Notes: generated from the sequence alone by a model not told the origin. Counted from the first letter of the stretch, positions 15,973 to 23,731 are shown. The stretch is DNA of 64,000 nt from an uncultured Eubacteriales bacterium (GCA_934511365.1 CAKSWC010000002.1:186001-250000); one strand, 5' to 3'. Translations and numbers: made by a program.

Positions 15973-16369
15973 TGCGCTTTTTGGGGCTGATCTGGTCAAG
16001 AACGGTTGAAAGCTGAGCTTTGAGGCGTTCAATTTCAAGATTTGCGTTTTCAAGCTCACGCTTCGCCTTTTCAGCCTCATGCTTTGCAAGGTCAGCCTTT
16101 GTTTTTGCGCTTGAAGCATCGTCAAGGTAGTCCTTGATCTGCTCGCGCAGTCTGTCTGCGGAGGTGGTGGCCTTTTTGCAGTCATCGGCATACTGAAGCG
16201 TTGTGAGGATAGCCGCCTGAGTTGTTGAAATTCTGGGGTTTTCCTTCATTGTTTTGTTGATTTCAAGGTCAACCTCTTTTCCAAGGTCGGAAACATACTT
16301 CACGTCCTCCTCAGTGAGGATCGCATATTCCGCACCGGCGATCATAAGTTTGACTTTATTCCTTACCAT
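15956..16369 (-). CDS. zapA: Cell division protein ZapA-like
   Basis: 137 residues. The N-terminal 80 residues match ZapA (KVKLMIAGAEYAILTEEDVKYVSDLGKEVDLEIN...STTQAAILTTLQYADD), which binds FtsZ and promotes bundling at the division ring. From about residue 65 to 125 a long coiled coil (REQIKDYLDDASSAKTKADLAKHEAEKAKRELE in pattern) extends the protein beyond the usual about 90-100 residues. The zapA then U32 peptidase order is a conserved Clostridia arrangement. It has its own consensus promoter and starts a four-gene operon. Confidence 0.9.
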   Translation of the reverse strand: MVRNKVKLMIAGAEYAILTEEDVKYVSDLGKEVDLEINKTMKENPRISTTQAAILTTLQYADDCKKATTSADRLREQIKDYLDDASSAKTKADLAKHEAEKAKRELENANLEIERLKAQLSTVLDQISPKKRNEQKN

Positions 16370-16461
16370 TATGACATCATTCCTTTCCTACGAAAGCGGA
16401 TTCACTCCGCGGGCGAACGGTCCGCCGTCTGTTCGGAGCAAACCGATATCCATTCTGTTTT

Positions 16462-16490
16462 ATTATACAACAAAAATCACATATAATCAA
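16462..16490 (-). promoter_or_regulatory. Promoter of the zapA operon
   Basis: Minus strand TTGATT (16485-16490), 17 bases, TATAAT (16462-16467). The leader of about 85 bases contains small hairpins (GCGGA / TCCGC) but no recognised riboswitch. Confidence 0.75.
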
Positions 16491-16533
16491 GGAAAACTTT
16501 ATTTAAAATGCCGATGCGGCCGTTTTTTACAAG

Positions 16534-16562
16534 TTGACAAAATTTGGTGAATATGGTAGAAT
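16534..16562 (+). promoter_or_regulatory. Promoter of the peptide mRNA, locus 2
   Basis: TTGACA (16534-16539), 17 bases, TAGAAT (16557-16562). The predicted start near 16569 gives a leader of about 50 bases containing GCGGATGCTCC just before the ribosome site. Confidence 0.8.
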
Positions 16563-16618
16563 ATTTTGGGTGCCGGATATACGGTGGCGGATGCTCCTCA
16601 AAAGAGGAGGTGATGACA

Positions 16619-16720
16619 ATGACAGAAATCATTGATCTGCTCAGGCTTATTTTTGAGCTTCTCAGTCTGATTGTCAGCGTTATCTCTCTTTACTTATCAA
16701 GTAAAAAGAATCGTTCTTAG
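16619..16720 (+). CDS. 33-residue hydrophobic peptide, candidate type I toxin (locus 2)
   Basis: Open frame ATG 16619 to TAG 16720. An acidic start (MTEIIDLLRLIFELL) leads into a membrane helix (LSLIVSVISLYL) and a basic end (SSKKNRS), the usual layout of short membrane toxins in type I modules. AGAGGAGG lies 8 bases before the ATG and a consensus promoter about 60 bases upstream. Downstream come a perfect 14-bp stem-loop terminator, a second hairpin, and a convergent antisense RNA whose promoter is nearly identical to that of locus 1. The peptide does not resemble the 22-residue peptide of locus 1 beyond hydrophobicity. Toxicity is inferred. Confidence 0.72.
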   Translation: MTEIIDLLRLIFELLSLIVSVISLYLSSKKNRS

Positions 16721-16724
16721 TAGA

Positions 16725-16818
16725 TAAAAACTAAGAAACACCGCCCATCCCCATATGGCGGTGTTTCTTATAACATTCCATCACGGGAGCAACCGCTTAT
16801 CGCGGCTCCCCTTTTTAT
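16725..16818 (-). ncRNA. Predicted antisense RNA (antitoxin) of peptide locus 2
   Basis: Predicted RNA of about 95 nt from near 16818 to the terminator that ends in TTTTTATC on the minus strand. It begins with a stable hairpin, GGGAGCCGC...GCGGTTGCTCCC (about 16812-16784), then a short linker and the terminator. It overlaps the 3' region of the 33-residue peptide transcript in the convergent sense. The 5' hairpin contains GCGGTTGCTCC, which differs by one base from GCGGATGCTCC in the peptide mRNA leader. Confidence 0.72.
16732..16770. terminator. Bidirectional terminator shared by peptide and antisense RNA, locus 2
   Basis: Perfect 14-bp stem TAAGAAACACCGCC / GGCGGTGTTTCTTA with an 11-base loop. 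The minus-strand exit is TTTTTATC; the plus-strand exit is weak, so read-through of the peptide mRNA to the next hairpin is likely. Confidence 0.85.
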
Positions 16819-16824
16819 ATGTAT

Positions 16825-16853
16825 ATTATACTCACGTTCCGCTTGTTTGTCAA
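16825..16853 (-). promoter_or_regulatory. Antisense-RNA promoter of peptide locus 2
   Basis: Minus strand TTGACA (16848-16853), 17 bases, TATAAT (16825-16830). The -35 lies inside the hairpin CCGCTTG / CAAGCGG, exactly as in locus 1. Confidence 0.85.
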
Positions 16854-16865
16854 GCGGTTATTTTT
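16839..16865 (+). terminator. Distal terminator of peptide locus 2, overlapping the antisense promoter
   Basis: CCGCTTG-TTTGT-CAAGCGG followed by TTATTTTT on the plus strand. It is the same hairpin and position as in locus 1. Confidence 0.75.
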
Positions 16866-16928
16866 AATTTGGACATTTTACTCAACTCAGCCTGCCATTT
16901 ACCCGCCCAAAAATCTCACGAAAGACTA

Positions 16929-16958
16929 TTGACGATTTGCGCCGCAATAAAGTATAAT
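16929..16958 (+). promoter_or_regulatory. Promoter of the flavodiiron operon
   Basis: TTGACG (16929-16934), 18 bases, TATAAT (16953-16958), about 30 bases before the ATG. Confidence 0.65.
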
Positions 16959-16988
16959 TGATTTAAATTTAGATTTGGAGGACAAAAG

Positions 16989-18146
16989 ATGATTAAAATT
17001 ACCGATGATATAAAATATGTCGGAGTGAATGACAGAAAAATTGATCTTTTTGAAGGTCAGTACATTGTTCCGAACGGAATGGCATATAATTCCTATGTAA
17101 TTCTTGATGAAAAAATCGCCGTAACGGACGGAGTTGACGCCGCTTTTTCAAAAGAATGGATTGAGAACATTAAAAATGTTCTCGGAGAAAAAGCACCTGA
17201 TTATCTTATCGTTCACCACATGGAGCCGGATCATTCGGCAAGCATTGAAGAATTCACAAAGGCTTTTCCAAACGCAAAAATCGTTTCCAACGCAAAAAGC
17301 TTTGCAATGATGGAAAACTTCTTCTCCTTTCCGCTTGAGGAAAAAAAGCTCGCCGTTCAAAACGGAGAAACTCTCTCGCTTGGAAAGCACTCGCTGACCT
17401 TTGTTTTTGCGCCGATGGTTCATTGGCCGGAAGTTATGGTGAGCTATGACAAGAAAGACAAGGTTCTCTTTTCCGCTGACGCATTCGGAAAATTCGGTGC
17501 GCTTGACGCCGAGGAGGACTGGGACTGCGAGGCTCGGAGATATTACATCGGAATAGTCGGAAAATTCGGAGCGCAGGTTCAGGCACTGCTCAAAAAAGCG
17601 GCTGAACTTGAAATTGAAATCATCTGCCCGCTCCACGGCCCAATACTTAAAGAAAACCTTTCTCACTATATTGAAAAGTATAACATCTGGTCATCATACG
17701 AAGTTGAAACAAAAGGCGTTATGATTGCATACACCTCCGTTTACGGCAACACAAAAAAGGCCGCCGAGCTGCTTTGCTCAATGCTCAAAAAGCGCGGCTG
17801 CCCCAAGGCATTCACCGTTGACCTTGCAAGGGAGGACATGGCCGAGGCCGTTGAGGACGCATTCAGACACGAAAAGCTTGTTCTTGCAACAACAACCTAT
17901 AACGGTCAGTACTTCCCGTTCATGAAGCACTTTATTGAGCACCTCACCGACCACAACTTCCAAAAACGCACGGTTGCGTTCATTGAAAACGGCTCGTGGG
18001 CACCCACGGCGGCAAAGCTCATGAAGTCCGACCTTGAAAAATGCAAAAATCTGACATTCTGCGAAAACGCAGTCACCGTCCGCTCCGCCGTTAAGGACGA
18101 AACCGTTTCTGCGCTCGAAAGGCTTGCAGAAGAACTTTGGGCGTAA
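16989..18146 (+). CDS. A-type flavodiiron protein (FprA family)
   Basis: 385 residues. Reduces O2 to water and/or NO to N2O in anaerobes. The metallo-beta-lactamase-like part carries the complete diiron ligand set: His77-x-Glu79-x-Asp81-His82, His145, Asp164 and His216. The flavodoxin part starts near residue 244 with the FMN phosphate loop TSVYGNTKKAA. No rubredoxin or flavin-reductase domain is fused, so an external electron donor is required. GGAGG lies before the ATG at 16989. The next gene, a TlpA-like thioredoxin lipoprotein, starts 26 bases after the stop and probably shares the transcript, which points to an oxygen or redox stress role. Confidence 0.93.
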   Translation: MIKITDDIKYVGVNDRKIDLFEGQYIVPNGMAYNSYVILDEKIAVTDGVDAAFSKEWIENIKNVLGEKAPDYLIVHHMEPDHSASIEEFTKAFPNAKIVSNAKSFAMMENFFSFPLEEKKLAVQNGETLSLGKHSLTFVFAPMVHWPEVMVSYDKKDKVLFSADAFGKFGALDAEEDWDCEARRYYIGIVGKFGAQVQALLKKAAELEIEIICPLHGPILKENLSHYIEKYNIWSSYEVETKGVMIAYTSVYGNTKKAAELLCSMLKKRGCPKAFTVDLAREDMAEAVEDAFRHEKLVLATTTYNGQYFPFMKHFIEHLTDHNFQKRTVAFIENGSWAPTAAKLMKSDLEKCKNLTFCENAVTVRSAVKDETVSALERLAEELWA

Positions 18147-18172
18147 CACAAAGATTCAAGGAGGAACAACTA

Positions 18173-18865
18173 ATGAAAAGAATTATTGCGCTCGTCTGCT
18201 CTTTTGCCCTCATTTTCGGCGTTTTTTGCGCCTGCGCAAAAGCCGACCCTGAAAGCACAACAAAAGCCCCTGCTTCAACGCAAAGCACAACGTCAGGCTC
18301 CGGACTTGCAACCGACAGCAGCGAAACATCCGCCGTTACCGAAAAGGACAGCAGCTCGACCGAAAGCACTCCAAAAAGCACAGTTCAGCCCTCAACAAGA
18401 GGCACAACCGAAAAAAGCGAGAGAGCCTCTTTCCCGACCTTTGACACCGAGGATATCTTCGGCGCCAAAGTTTCAAGCAAGGTATTCAAAGAAAAAAAGC
18501 TCACCGTTGTCAATGTTTTCACAACGTGGTGCGCCCCCTGCAAGCAAGAGCTTCCGGAACTTGCAGCGCTTGACAAAGAACTTGAGAATATCGGCTTCAT
18601 CGGCATTGTTATTGACATCAACGAGGGGGACGGAGTCAACGAATCCGCCCTCAGAACAGCTAAGGATCTTTGCAACGATTCAAATGCCTCTTATCCTTAT
18701 CTTATTACGGACGATTCGCTCACCGCGTTCTGCCGTGATATTTACACCGTTCCAACAACATACTTTGTTGACAAAGACGGAAAAATTGTCGGCGACCCGA
18801 TTGTTGGGGCAAACTCCGCTTCCGATTGGAAAGAAATTATTGAGCAGAAGCTCGCCATGCTGTAA
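18173..18865 (+). CDS. TlpA/ResA-like thioredoxin-fold lipoprotein
   Basis: 230 residues. A lipoprotein-type signal (MKRIIALVCSFALIFGVFCAC) is followed by a long Ser/Thr/Lys linker to about residue 80 and a thioredoxin fold with the active site WCAPC (TTWCAPCKQELPELAAL), the cis-Pro region VPTTYFVDKDG and a typical TlpA insertion. It should act outside the membrane as a thiol reductant or peroxidase-like reductase partner. The ATG at 18173 has AAGGAGGA; a TTG 12 codons earlier overlaps the preceding gene and was rejected. Co-transcription with the flavodiiron protein is likely. Confidence 0.88.
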   Translation: MKRIIALVCSFALIFGVFCACAKADPESTTKAPASTQSTTSGSGLATDSSETSAVTEKDSSSTESTPKSTVQPSTRGTTEKSERASFPTFDTEDIFGAKVSSKVFKEKKLTVVNVFTTWCAPCKQELPELAALDKELENIGFIGIVIDINEGDGVNESALRTAKDLCNDSNASYPYLITDDSLTAFCRDIYTVPTTYFVDKDGKIVGDPIVGANSASDWKEIIEQKLAML

Positions 18866-18886
18866 AACAAAACGCAATTACAAAAA

Positions 18887-18922
18887 CCAACCGCCGAATG
18901 AAGTGAACGGCGGTTGGTTTTT
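18887..18922. terminator. Bidirectional terminator between thioredoxin lipoprotein and tetR-type genes
   Basis: Perfect 10-bp stem CCAACCGCCG / CGGCGGTTGG (18887-18896 and 18908-18917), flanked by T-rich sequence on the plus strand and AAAAA (T-rich exit) on the minus strand. Confidence 0.85.
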
Positions 18923-18938
18923 ATTTTATCCTCTGCGG

Positions 18939-19550
18939 TTACTGATTCTTTCCACCAACATTATACTGAATTTCAGGCTCACCGAGAACAAGCAGGCGCT
19001 TTATCATGATATAGTTAAGAGAAACAAAGCGGTCAACCGATACCGGTTCCTCGCTCAAAAGCCATTCGCGCAGCATTCCGTAAAAGCCGGTTGAAATGAA
19101 CGTATAAAAAAGGTCATAGGTTGAGCGGTTTTCTGTCTTATGAAAAGCCTTGTAATATTCAAAATTGAAATCGCTGAAAATTTTTCCGAGCCGTGGAACA
19201 AATGTTGAGGAAAATGAGGTGTCAAGCAGCATAAGCGATGTTTCTCTGCGCTCGCTGAAGAGAAGAACCATTCTTTTGATTGTTGCAAGAACATTTTTCG
19301 GAAAGCCCATCTCTCTGAATTCATCAAGATAGCCGCAAACCTCGTCAATATAATCGTTTTCAATTTCCTCAACAAGGTCATAAATATCCTTATAATGAAA
19401 GTAAAACGCATTGCGCGAAAGCTGAGCCTTTTCACAAAGGGATTTGACCGTAATTTTATTAAGCGGATATTCACGCGCAAGGGCGGAAAGGCTTTCCTCA
19501 AAAGTCTTTTTTGTTTTTTTAACGCAGCTGTATCTTTTTTGCTCAGGCAT
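18939..19550 (-). CDS. TetR-family transcriptional regulator
   Basis: 203 residues. The N-terminal helix-turn-helix is clear (FEESLSALAREYPLNKITV...LCEKAQLSRNAFYFHYKDIYDLV) and the remainder is a helical ligand-binding domain typical of the family (TetR_C group seen in Firmicutes). The gene is divergent from an acyl-CoA ligase gene. The two promoters overlap around a perfect palindrome, so the protein probably represses both its own gene and the ligase in response to an acyl or fatty-acid ligand. That ligand is inferred from context alone. Confidence 0.88.
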   Translation of the reverse strand: MPEQKRYSCVKKTKKTFEESLSALAREYPLNKITVKSLCEKAQLSRNAFYFHYKDIYDLVEEIENDYIDEVCGYLDEFREMGFPKNVLATIKRMVLLFSERRETSLMLLDTSFSSTFVPRLGKIFSDFNFEYYKAFHKTENRSTYDLFYTFISTGFYGMLREWLLSEEPVSVDRFVSLNYIMIKRLLVLGEPEIQYNVGGKNQ

Positions 19551-19646
19551 TACTCGTCACCTCATTAAAAATTATAAAAAGCCTCTGAAATAATGACAGA
19601 CAAGACCAAAATGTAATAATTGTTCCAACGGCTTTTAAATTGTAAA

Positions 19647-19675
19647 TTGACTGAATCAACTTTCCTTACTATACT
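19647..19675 (+). promoter_or_regulatory. Promoter of the acyl-CoA ligase gene
   Basis: TTGACT (19647-19652), 17 bases, TATACT (19670-19675). The -10 overlaps the palindromic operator. Confidence 0.75.
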
Positions 19676-19685
19676 AAGGCTTAGT
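19673..19685. promoter_or_regulatory. Palindromic operator, probably for the TetR-type regulator
   Basis: Perfect 13-base palindrome ACTAAG-G-CTTAGT overlapping the ligase -10 box and lying just downstream of the start point of the regulator gene. A bound repressor would block both. Confidence 0.7.
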
Positions 19686-19699
19686 TAATCAACATATAC

Positions 19700-19728
19700 A
19701 CTTTATCACATTTGTTACATGTTGTCAA
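19700..19728 (-). promoter_or_regulatory. Promoter of the tetR-type gene
   Basis: Minus strand TTGACA (19723-19728), 17 bases, TAAAGT (19700-19705). It faces the ligase promoter, and the two transcripts overlap in the operator region. Confidence 0.7.
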
Positions 19729-19759
19729 TTTTTATTTTAATACAAGGAGACGAAGTTTT

Positions 19760-21478
19760 ATGGCCTCATACAGCGAGTATCCAGTTCCGAAGGAACATTA
19801 TCTTCCCTTTCCGACCGATGAGTCGTGCTATGAATACTTACATATCTGCTATAACAATATTTCAAAAGATATAGGCGATTATTCCGCTTTTGTCACTCCG
19901 ATTGCCGACCAGCTTTCAGACACTTCCATGACCAAGCTTATGGAGGACATTGAAAAGCTTTCCGCCTTCTTTGCGCATAAGGGACTCAAAAAGGGAGACG
20001 TTGTTGCCATCTTCCTCCCCACCTGCGGCCACGCTCTGACCGTTTTTTATGCGCTCAACAAGCTCGGAATTATTGCAAACTTCATTCACCCTCTGCTTCC
20101 GCCCGATGCCCTTGCGGAAAACCTTGAACACACAGGTTCAAAAATGCTTGTTGTTCTTGACATAATGTGCGCACCGTTCGCCCCGGTTATGGCGAAAATT
20201 CCGACTCTTGTCTGCTCACTCTCCGATTACTGCGGCGGCACCGCTCTTCAGTATGCGCTTTTCAACGAAAAGCAGAACGCTCACGTTCCGGAACTTGAAA
20301 CGGTTATCCGCTTTAAAGACGCAATAAATAACGATTACCCGAACCCAAAGGCCGACAGCCGACCCGGCAGAGATGACGCCGTATATATGCACGGCGGCGG
20401 AACAACCGGAAAAAGCAAGACCATTATTCTTTCCTCCCCGGCGTTCAACCACGTTGCGTATAAGTACTACCTGCTTGACGAAGAACACGATTACAAAACC
20501 GTTCATTCGCTTTGCACCCTCCCCTGCTTCCATGCTTACGGCCTCGGAGGCGCAATGCATTACGCCGTCTGCAATGCATATAAGCCGATTCTTATCACAA
20601 AATTCGACGCCGTTCAGGTCAACGAAATTATCAGGAAGCGCGTTGTTACGGAAATTCTCAGCGTTCCAAGAATGTTCCAGGGTCTTGTTATGGCTCCGAA
20701 CTTTGAAAACGAGGGACTTAAGAACATCATGATGACCTTTGCCGGCGGAGACCTTGTCAGCATTGAGTTTGTTGAAAAATTCAACGCCCTCATGAAAAAG
20801 AACGGTTCAAAAGCAAAGCTTGGCCGCGGTTACGGACTCACCGAGATGTGCGCTGCCGTCACCTCGAACGCAAGCTATGGCGATAAAACGGGCAACAGAA
20901 GATATAAAGAAAACACCTGCGGCTATCCTCTTGCCGGCGTTGACCTTGAAATTTGGGATGATGACTGCAAAAAGCTTCCGCAGGGAGAGGTTGGTGAAAT
21001 TGTTGTTTCCGGCGAAAACATCATGAACCGCTATCTTCCCGACGATGACATTACCGAAACCGGAATTTATACCGATGAAAACGGCAAAAATTGGGTCCGT
21101 ACCGGTGACATGGGTTATCTTGACGAGGACGGCCACATGGTCTTTTCCGGCCGCAAAAAAAGGATCATCATTATTGCCGGCTACAATATCTATCCGGCAA
21201 CGATTGAAGAAAAAGTTTCCCGCCTTGACTTTGTCCGCGAGGTCTGCGCCGTTCAGGGCTATGACGATGAAACGGGTAAACCGCTCGTTAAACTTTGCGT
21301 TTCTCTTGTTAATCCGGAAATGGACAAAGACGAGGCGATTGAAAAACTCAAAGAGTTCTGCAAAAACAAAATCGAGGGCTATGCCTGCCCGAGGAAGTTC
21401 CAGGTTCTTGACCTCCTTCCGCGAACCAAGATGGAAAAAATCGACTTCCTCAAGCTTTGCGATAAGATTCCGGTCTGA
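19760..21478 (+). CDS. AMP-binding acyl-CoA ligase / synthetase
   Basis: 572 residues, full length for the ANL superfamily. Activates a carboxylic acid with ATP and joins it to CoA. Motifs: a variant P-loop MHGGGTTGKSKTI (the usual Ser-Gly of YTSGTTG replaced by Gly-Gly), GYGLTEMCAA, TGDMGYLDEDGHMVFSGRKKRIIIIAGYNI and the C-terminal catalytic lysine in PRTKMEKID. Membership is firm; chain length and substrate cannot be read, though regulation by a divergent TetR suggests fatty acids. The start at 19760 is behind AAGGAGACG; the earlier ATG at 19712 lies in the promoter region. A hairpin terminator follows. Confidence 0.9.
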   Translation: MASYSEYPVPKEHYLPFPTDESCYEYLHICYNNISKDIGDYSAFVTPIADQLSDTSMTKLMEDIEKLSAFFAHKGLKKGDVVAIFLPTCGHALTVFYALNKLGIIANFIHPLLPPDALAENLEHTGSKMLVVLDIMCAPFAPVMAKIPTLVCSLSDYCGGTALQYALFNEKQNAHVPELETVIRFKDAINNDYPNPKADSRPGRDDAVYMHGGGTTGKSKTIILSSPAFNHVAYKYYLLDEEHDYKTVHSLCTLPCFHAYGLGGAMHYAVCNAYKPILITKFDAVQVNEIIRKRVVTEILSVPRMFQGLVMAPNFENEGLKNIMMTFAGGDLVSIEFVEKFNALMKKNGSKAKLGRGYGLTEMCAAVTSNASYGDKTGNRRYKENTCGYPLAGVDLEIWDDDCKKLPQGEVGEIVVSGENIMNRYLPDDDITETGIYTDENGKNWVRTGDMGYLDEDGHMVFSGRKKRIIIIAGYNIYPATIEEKVSRLDFVREVCAVQGYDDETGKPLVKLCVSLVNPEMDKDEAIEKLKEFCKNKIEGYACPRKFQVLDLLPRTKMEKIDFLKLCDKIPV

Positions 21479-21505
21479 ATTCATCTTTTCTGATTCTTTT
21501 ATATA

Positions 21506-21537
21506 GCAAAAAGCTGTCGCGTGCGGCAGCTTTTTTG
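21506..21537 (+). terminator. Terminator after the acyl-CoA ligase gene
   Basis: Stem AAAAAGCTGTCG / CGGCAGCTTTTT with a four-base loop, ending in six T. Confidence 0.75.
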
Positions 21538-21550
21538 CCGCTTATTTGAT

Positions 21551-21579
21551 TTGACTTTTCCGCCATAGCGTGCTATACT
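21551..21579 (+). promoter_or_regulatory. Promoter of the metal-ABC operon
   Basis: TTGACT (21551-21556), 17 bases, TATACT (21574-21579). I did not find a convincing Zur or other metalloregulator palindrome next to it. Confidence 0.65.
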
Positions 21580-21610
21580 GAAAAAAAGAAGCGAAAGGAA
21601 GGCGAAAATA

Positions 21611-21913
21611 ATGAAAAAGTTCAAAAAGCTCTTTGCATTAATTATTGTTTTTTCAATGCTTTGTTCATTTGCGCTTGTCTTTTCCCTTTCAGCCTATCCG
21701 CAGCATTCACACCTTTGTCCGGAAAACGGCTGCGCGGTTTGCGCCATTGCTAACTTTGCGCAAACACTGTTTAATATGCTGAGTCACACGGCAATGTTCT
21801 CCGTGTTGATTGCAATTTTCTGCGCGCAAAGGTTTGTTTTGTTCATCCGTACTCTGCCTGTTAAAACCCAAGTTGAAACGCCGGTAACTCTCAAAATCAA
21901 AATATCCGCATAA
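21611..21913 (+). CDS. Small membrane protein with a His/Cys cluster, first gene of the metal-ABC operon
   Basis: 100 residues, not recognised. The start is a signal or anchor helix (MKKFKKLFALIIVFSMLCSFALVFSL). It is followed by a short outer loop with potential metal ligands, HSHLCPENGCAVC, then a second membrane helix (MFSVLIAIFCAQRFVLFI) and a basic tail. The topology places the His/Cys cluster outside. It is preceded by its own promoter and lies 103 bases before the zinc-type binding lipoprotein. A role in metal capture or sensing is a reasonable guess from the ligands and neighbours, but no family was identified. Confidence 0.7.
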   Translation: MKKFKKLFALIIVFSMLCSFALVFSLSAYPQHSHLCPENGCAVCAIANFAQTLFNMLSHTAMFSVLIAIFCAQRFVLFIRTLPVKTQVETPVTLKIKISA

Positions 21914-22016
21914 TCTTTTCAAAACAGGATAGTTGCGCCTTTTTTTGACCAAAAGACCGCTTCCTGTTCTCTTTTTATGCTTTAATATTATATTTAAGAA
22001 AAAACGAGGTAATGTT

Positions 22017-23015
22017 ATGAAAAGATTATCAGCAATACTCATGTCTGTACTTCTGCTGTTTTCCTTATTTTGCGGATGCTCAGCACAAAAAGAAGCCGGT
22101 TACAACACGTCTGCCGCCATCGGAAATACAACTGAAACGGAGGAAAAGAAGCTTTCCGTTGTCTGCTCAATTTTTCCGCAATATGACTTTTGCCGCGAGA
22201 TTATGGGAAAAGACGCAAGCATTGAGCTTTTGCTCAAAACGAAAGTCGATATGCACAATTATAAGCCCTCGGCCGAGGATATCCTCAAAATCAAAAACTG
22301 TGATTTGTTCATTGACATCGGCGGAGAGTCTGACGAGTGGGCAAAGGACGTTGTCTCCTCGGCCGAAAACAAAAAACTCTCTGTCCTCTCTCTGATCGAC
22401 CTTGTTGAGGCCAAGGAGGAAGAAACACTTGAGGGTATGGAGAAAGAGGAGCACACCCACGGCGAGGATGAAGAAGAGCATGAGCACGAAAAAGACGAAC
22501 ACGTCTGGACATCACTCAAAAACGCGGAAAAAATTGTTCGCGCAATAGCAGATAAGCTCTGCTCACTTGACAAAATCAACGCCGAGAAGTATCAAAAGAA
22601 CGCCAAAGCATACATTGAAAAGCTCTCTGAGCTTGAAAAGCAGTACGCCGAAACGGTGAAGAACGCAAAAAGAAGCACTCTGGTTTTTGCCGACCGTTTT
22701 CCGTTCAGATATCTTGCAGACGACTATTCGCTCGAATGCTTTGCCGCGTTTTCCGGCTGCTCGGCGGAAACTCAGGCAAGCTTTGAAACAATCGCCTTCC
22801 TTTCCGAAAAGGTTAAGGAAAAGGAGCTTCCGTATGTTCTTGTGATTGACGGCTCAGATGGCTCTGTTGCCGAAACAGTAGCTGCGCAGAGCGGCGCAAA
22901 AATTAGAACGCTCGACTCCTGCCAGTCCGTCTCGGAGGATGAAATCAAAAATGGAAAAAGCTATCTTTCCATTATGAGCAATAACCTTGAGGTACTTAAG
23001 GAGGTGCTCGGCTAA
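22017..23015 (+). CDS. Zinc/manganese-type ABC substrate-binding lipoprotein (ZnuA/AdcA family)
   Basis: 332 residues, cluster A-I (SBP_bac_9) metal receptor. A lipoprotein signal ends LFCGCSAQ. Metal-site features include DMHNYKPSAEDI (first His), a flexible acidic His-rich loop (EEHTHGEDEEEHEHEKDEH) directly before HVWTS (second His), FADRFPFRYLADDY and VIDGSDGSVAE. The His-rich loop is typical of zinc rather than manganese receptors, so zinc uptake is the likely role. The ATG at 22017 follows ACGAGG; an upstream in-frame ATG (21933) would add an implausible N-terminus. Its stop overlaps the ATG of the ATPase gene (TAATG). Confidence 0.9.
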   Translation: MKRLSAILMSVLLLFSLFCGCSAQKEAGYNTSAAIGNTTETEEKKLSVVCSIFPQYDFCREIMGKDASIELLLKTKVDMHNYKPSAEDILKIKNCDLFIDIGGESDEWAKDVVSSAENKKLSVLSLIDLVEAKEEETLEGMEKEEHTHGEDEEEHEHEKDEHVWTSLKNAEKIVRAIADKLCSLDKINAEKYQKNAKAYIEKLSELEKQYAETVKNAKRSTLVFADRFPFRYLADDYSLECFAAFSGCSAETQASFETIAFLSEKVKEKELPYVLVIDGSDGSVAETVAAQSGAKIRTLDSCQSVSEDEIKNGKSYLSIMSNNLEVLKEVLG

Positions 23016-23731
23016 TGGAACTGCTCTCGCTCAAAAACGTCAGCATCGGATATGAAGGAAAGCCCATTGCCGAAAACATTTCCTTTGCGCTGAATTCCGG
23101 CGACTATCTTTGCATAATCGGCGAAAACGGAGCAGGAAAGTCAACGCTCATGAAAACACTCCTCTCCCTCAAAGTACCGCTGAGTGGCGAAATTAAGTTT
23201 GCAGAAGGATTTTCAAAAGCTCAGATAGGTTATCTTCCGCAACAGACAGACGTTCAAAAAGACTTTCCGGCAACAGTTTTTGAGGTTGTGCTTTCCGGGT
23301 GTCTCAATGGCTGCGGCCTGCGCCCGTTTTATTCAAAGGCGCAGAAAGAAAAGGCGGAAATGTGGCTAAATCGTCTTGAAATTTTGAAATATAAAAAAAG
23401 AAGCTACCGTGCGATTTCCGGCGGACAGCAGCAAAGGGTTCTTCTTGCGCGCGCCCTCTGCGCCGCAAACGGACTCATTCTTCTTGACGAGCCAACTGCC
23501 GGTCTTGACCCGATAGTGACAAAAAATATGTATGACCTTATCAAAAAAATCAATGCTGAAAACGGCGTCACGATCATCATGATCTCTCATGACCTTGCGG
23601 CCGCAATGAAATATGCCTCACATATTCTCCAGATAAGCCACGGCGGTATCTTTTTCGGCACTGCCGGTGAATACAAAAGCAGCGCCGAGGGTAAAGCCTT
23701 TCTGGAAAAGGAGGATGAAAATGATGTTTGA
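23015..23731 (+). CDS. Zinc-type ABC transporter ATPase (ZnuC family)
   Basis: 238 residues. Complete nucleotide-binding domain: Walker A GENGAGKST, Q-loop in YLPQQTD, signature ISGGQQQRVLLARAL, Walker B LILLDEP and switch His in ISHD. It powers metal import with the overlapping permease. AAGGAGG is provided by the end of the receptor gene, and the stop lies within the start of the permease gene. Confidence 0.92.
   Translation: MELLSLKNVSIGYEGKPIAENISFALNSGDYLCIIGENGAGKSTLMKTLLSLKVPLSGEIKFAEGFSKAQIGYLPQQTDVQKDFPATVFEVVLSGCLNGCGLRPFYSKAQKEKAEMWLNRLEILKYKKRSYRAISGGQQQRVLLARALCAANGLILLDEPTAGLDPIVTKNMYDLIKKINAENGVTIIMISHDLAAAMKYASHILQISHGGIFFGTAGEYKSSAEGKAFLEKEDENDV

Noticed and set aside
21540..21610. 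Zur-type operator for the metal-ABC operon
   Set aside because: No convincing palindrome of the known Zur form was found near the promoter.
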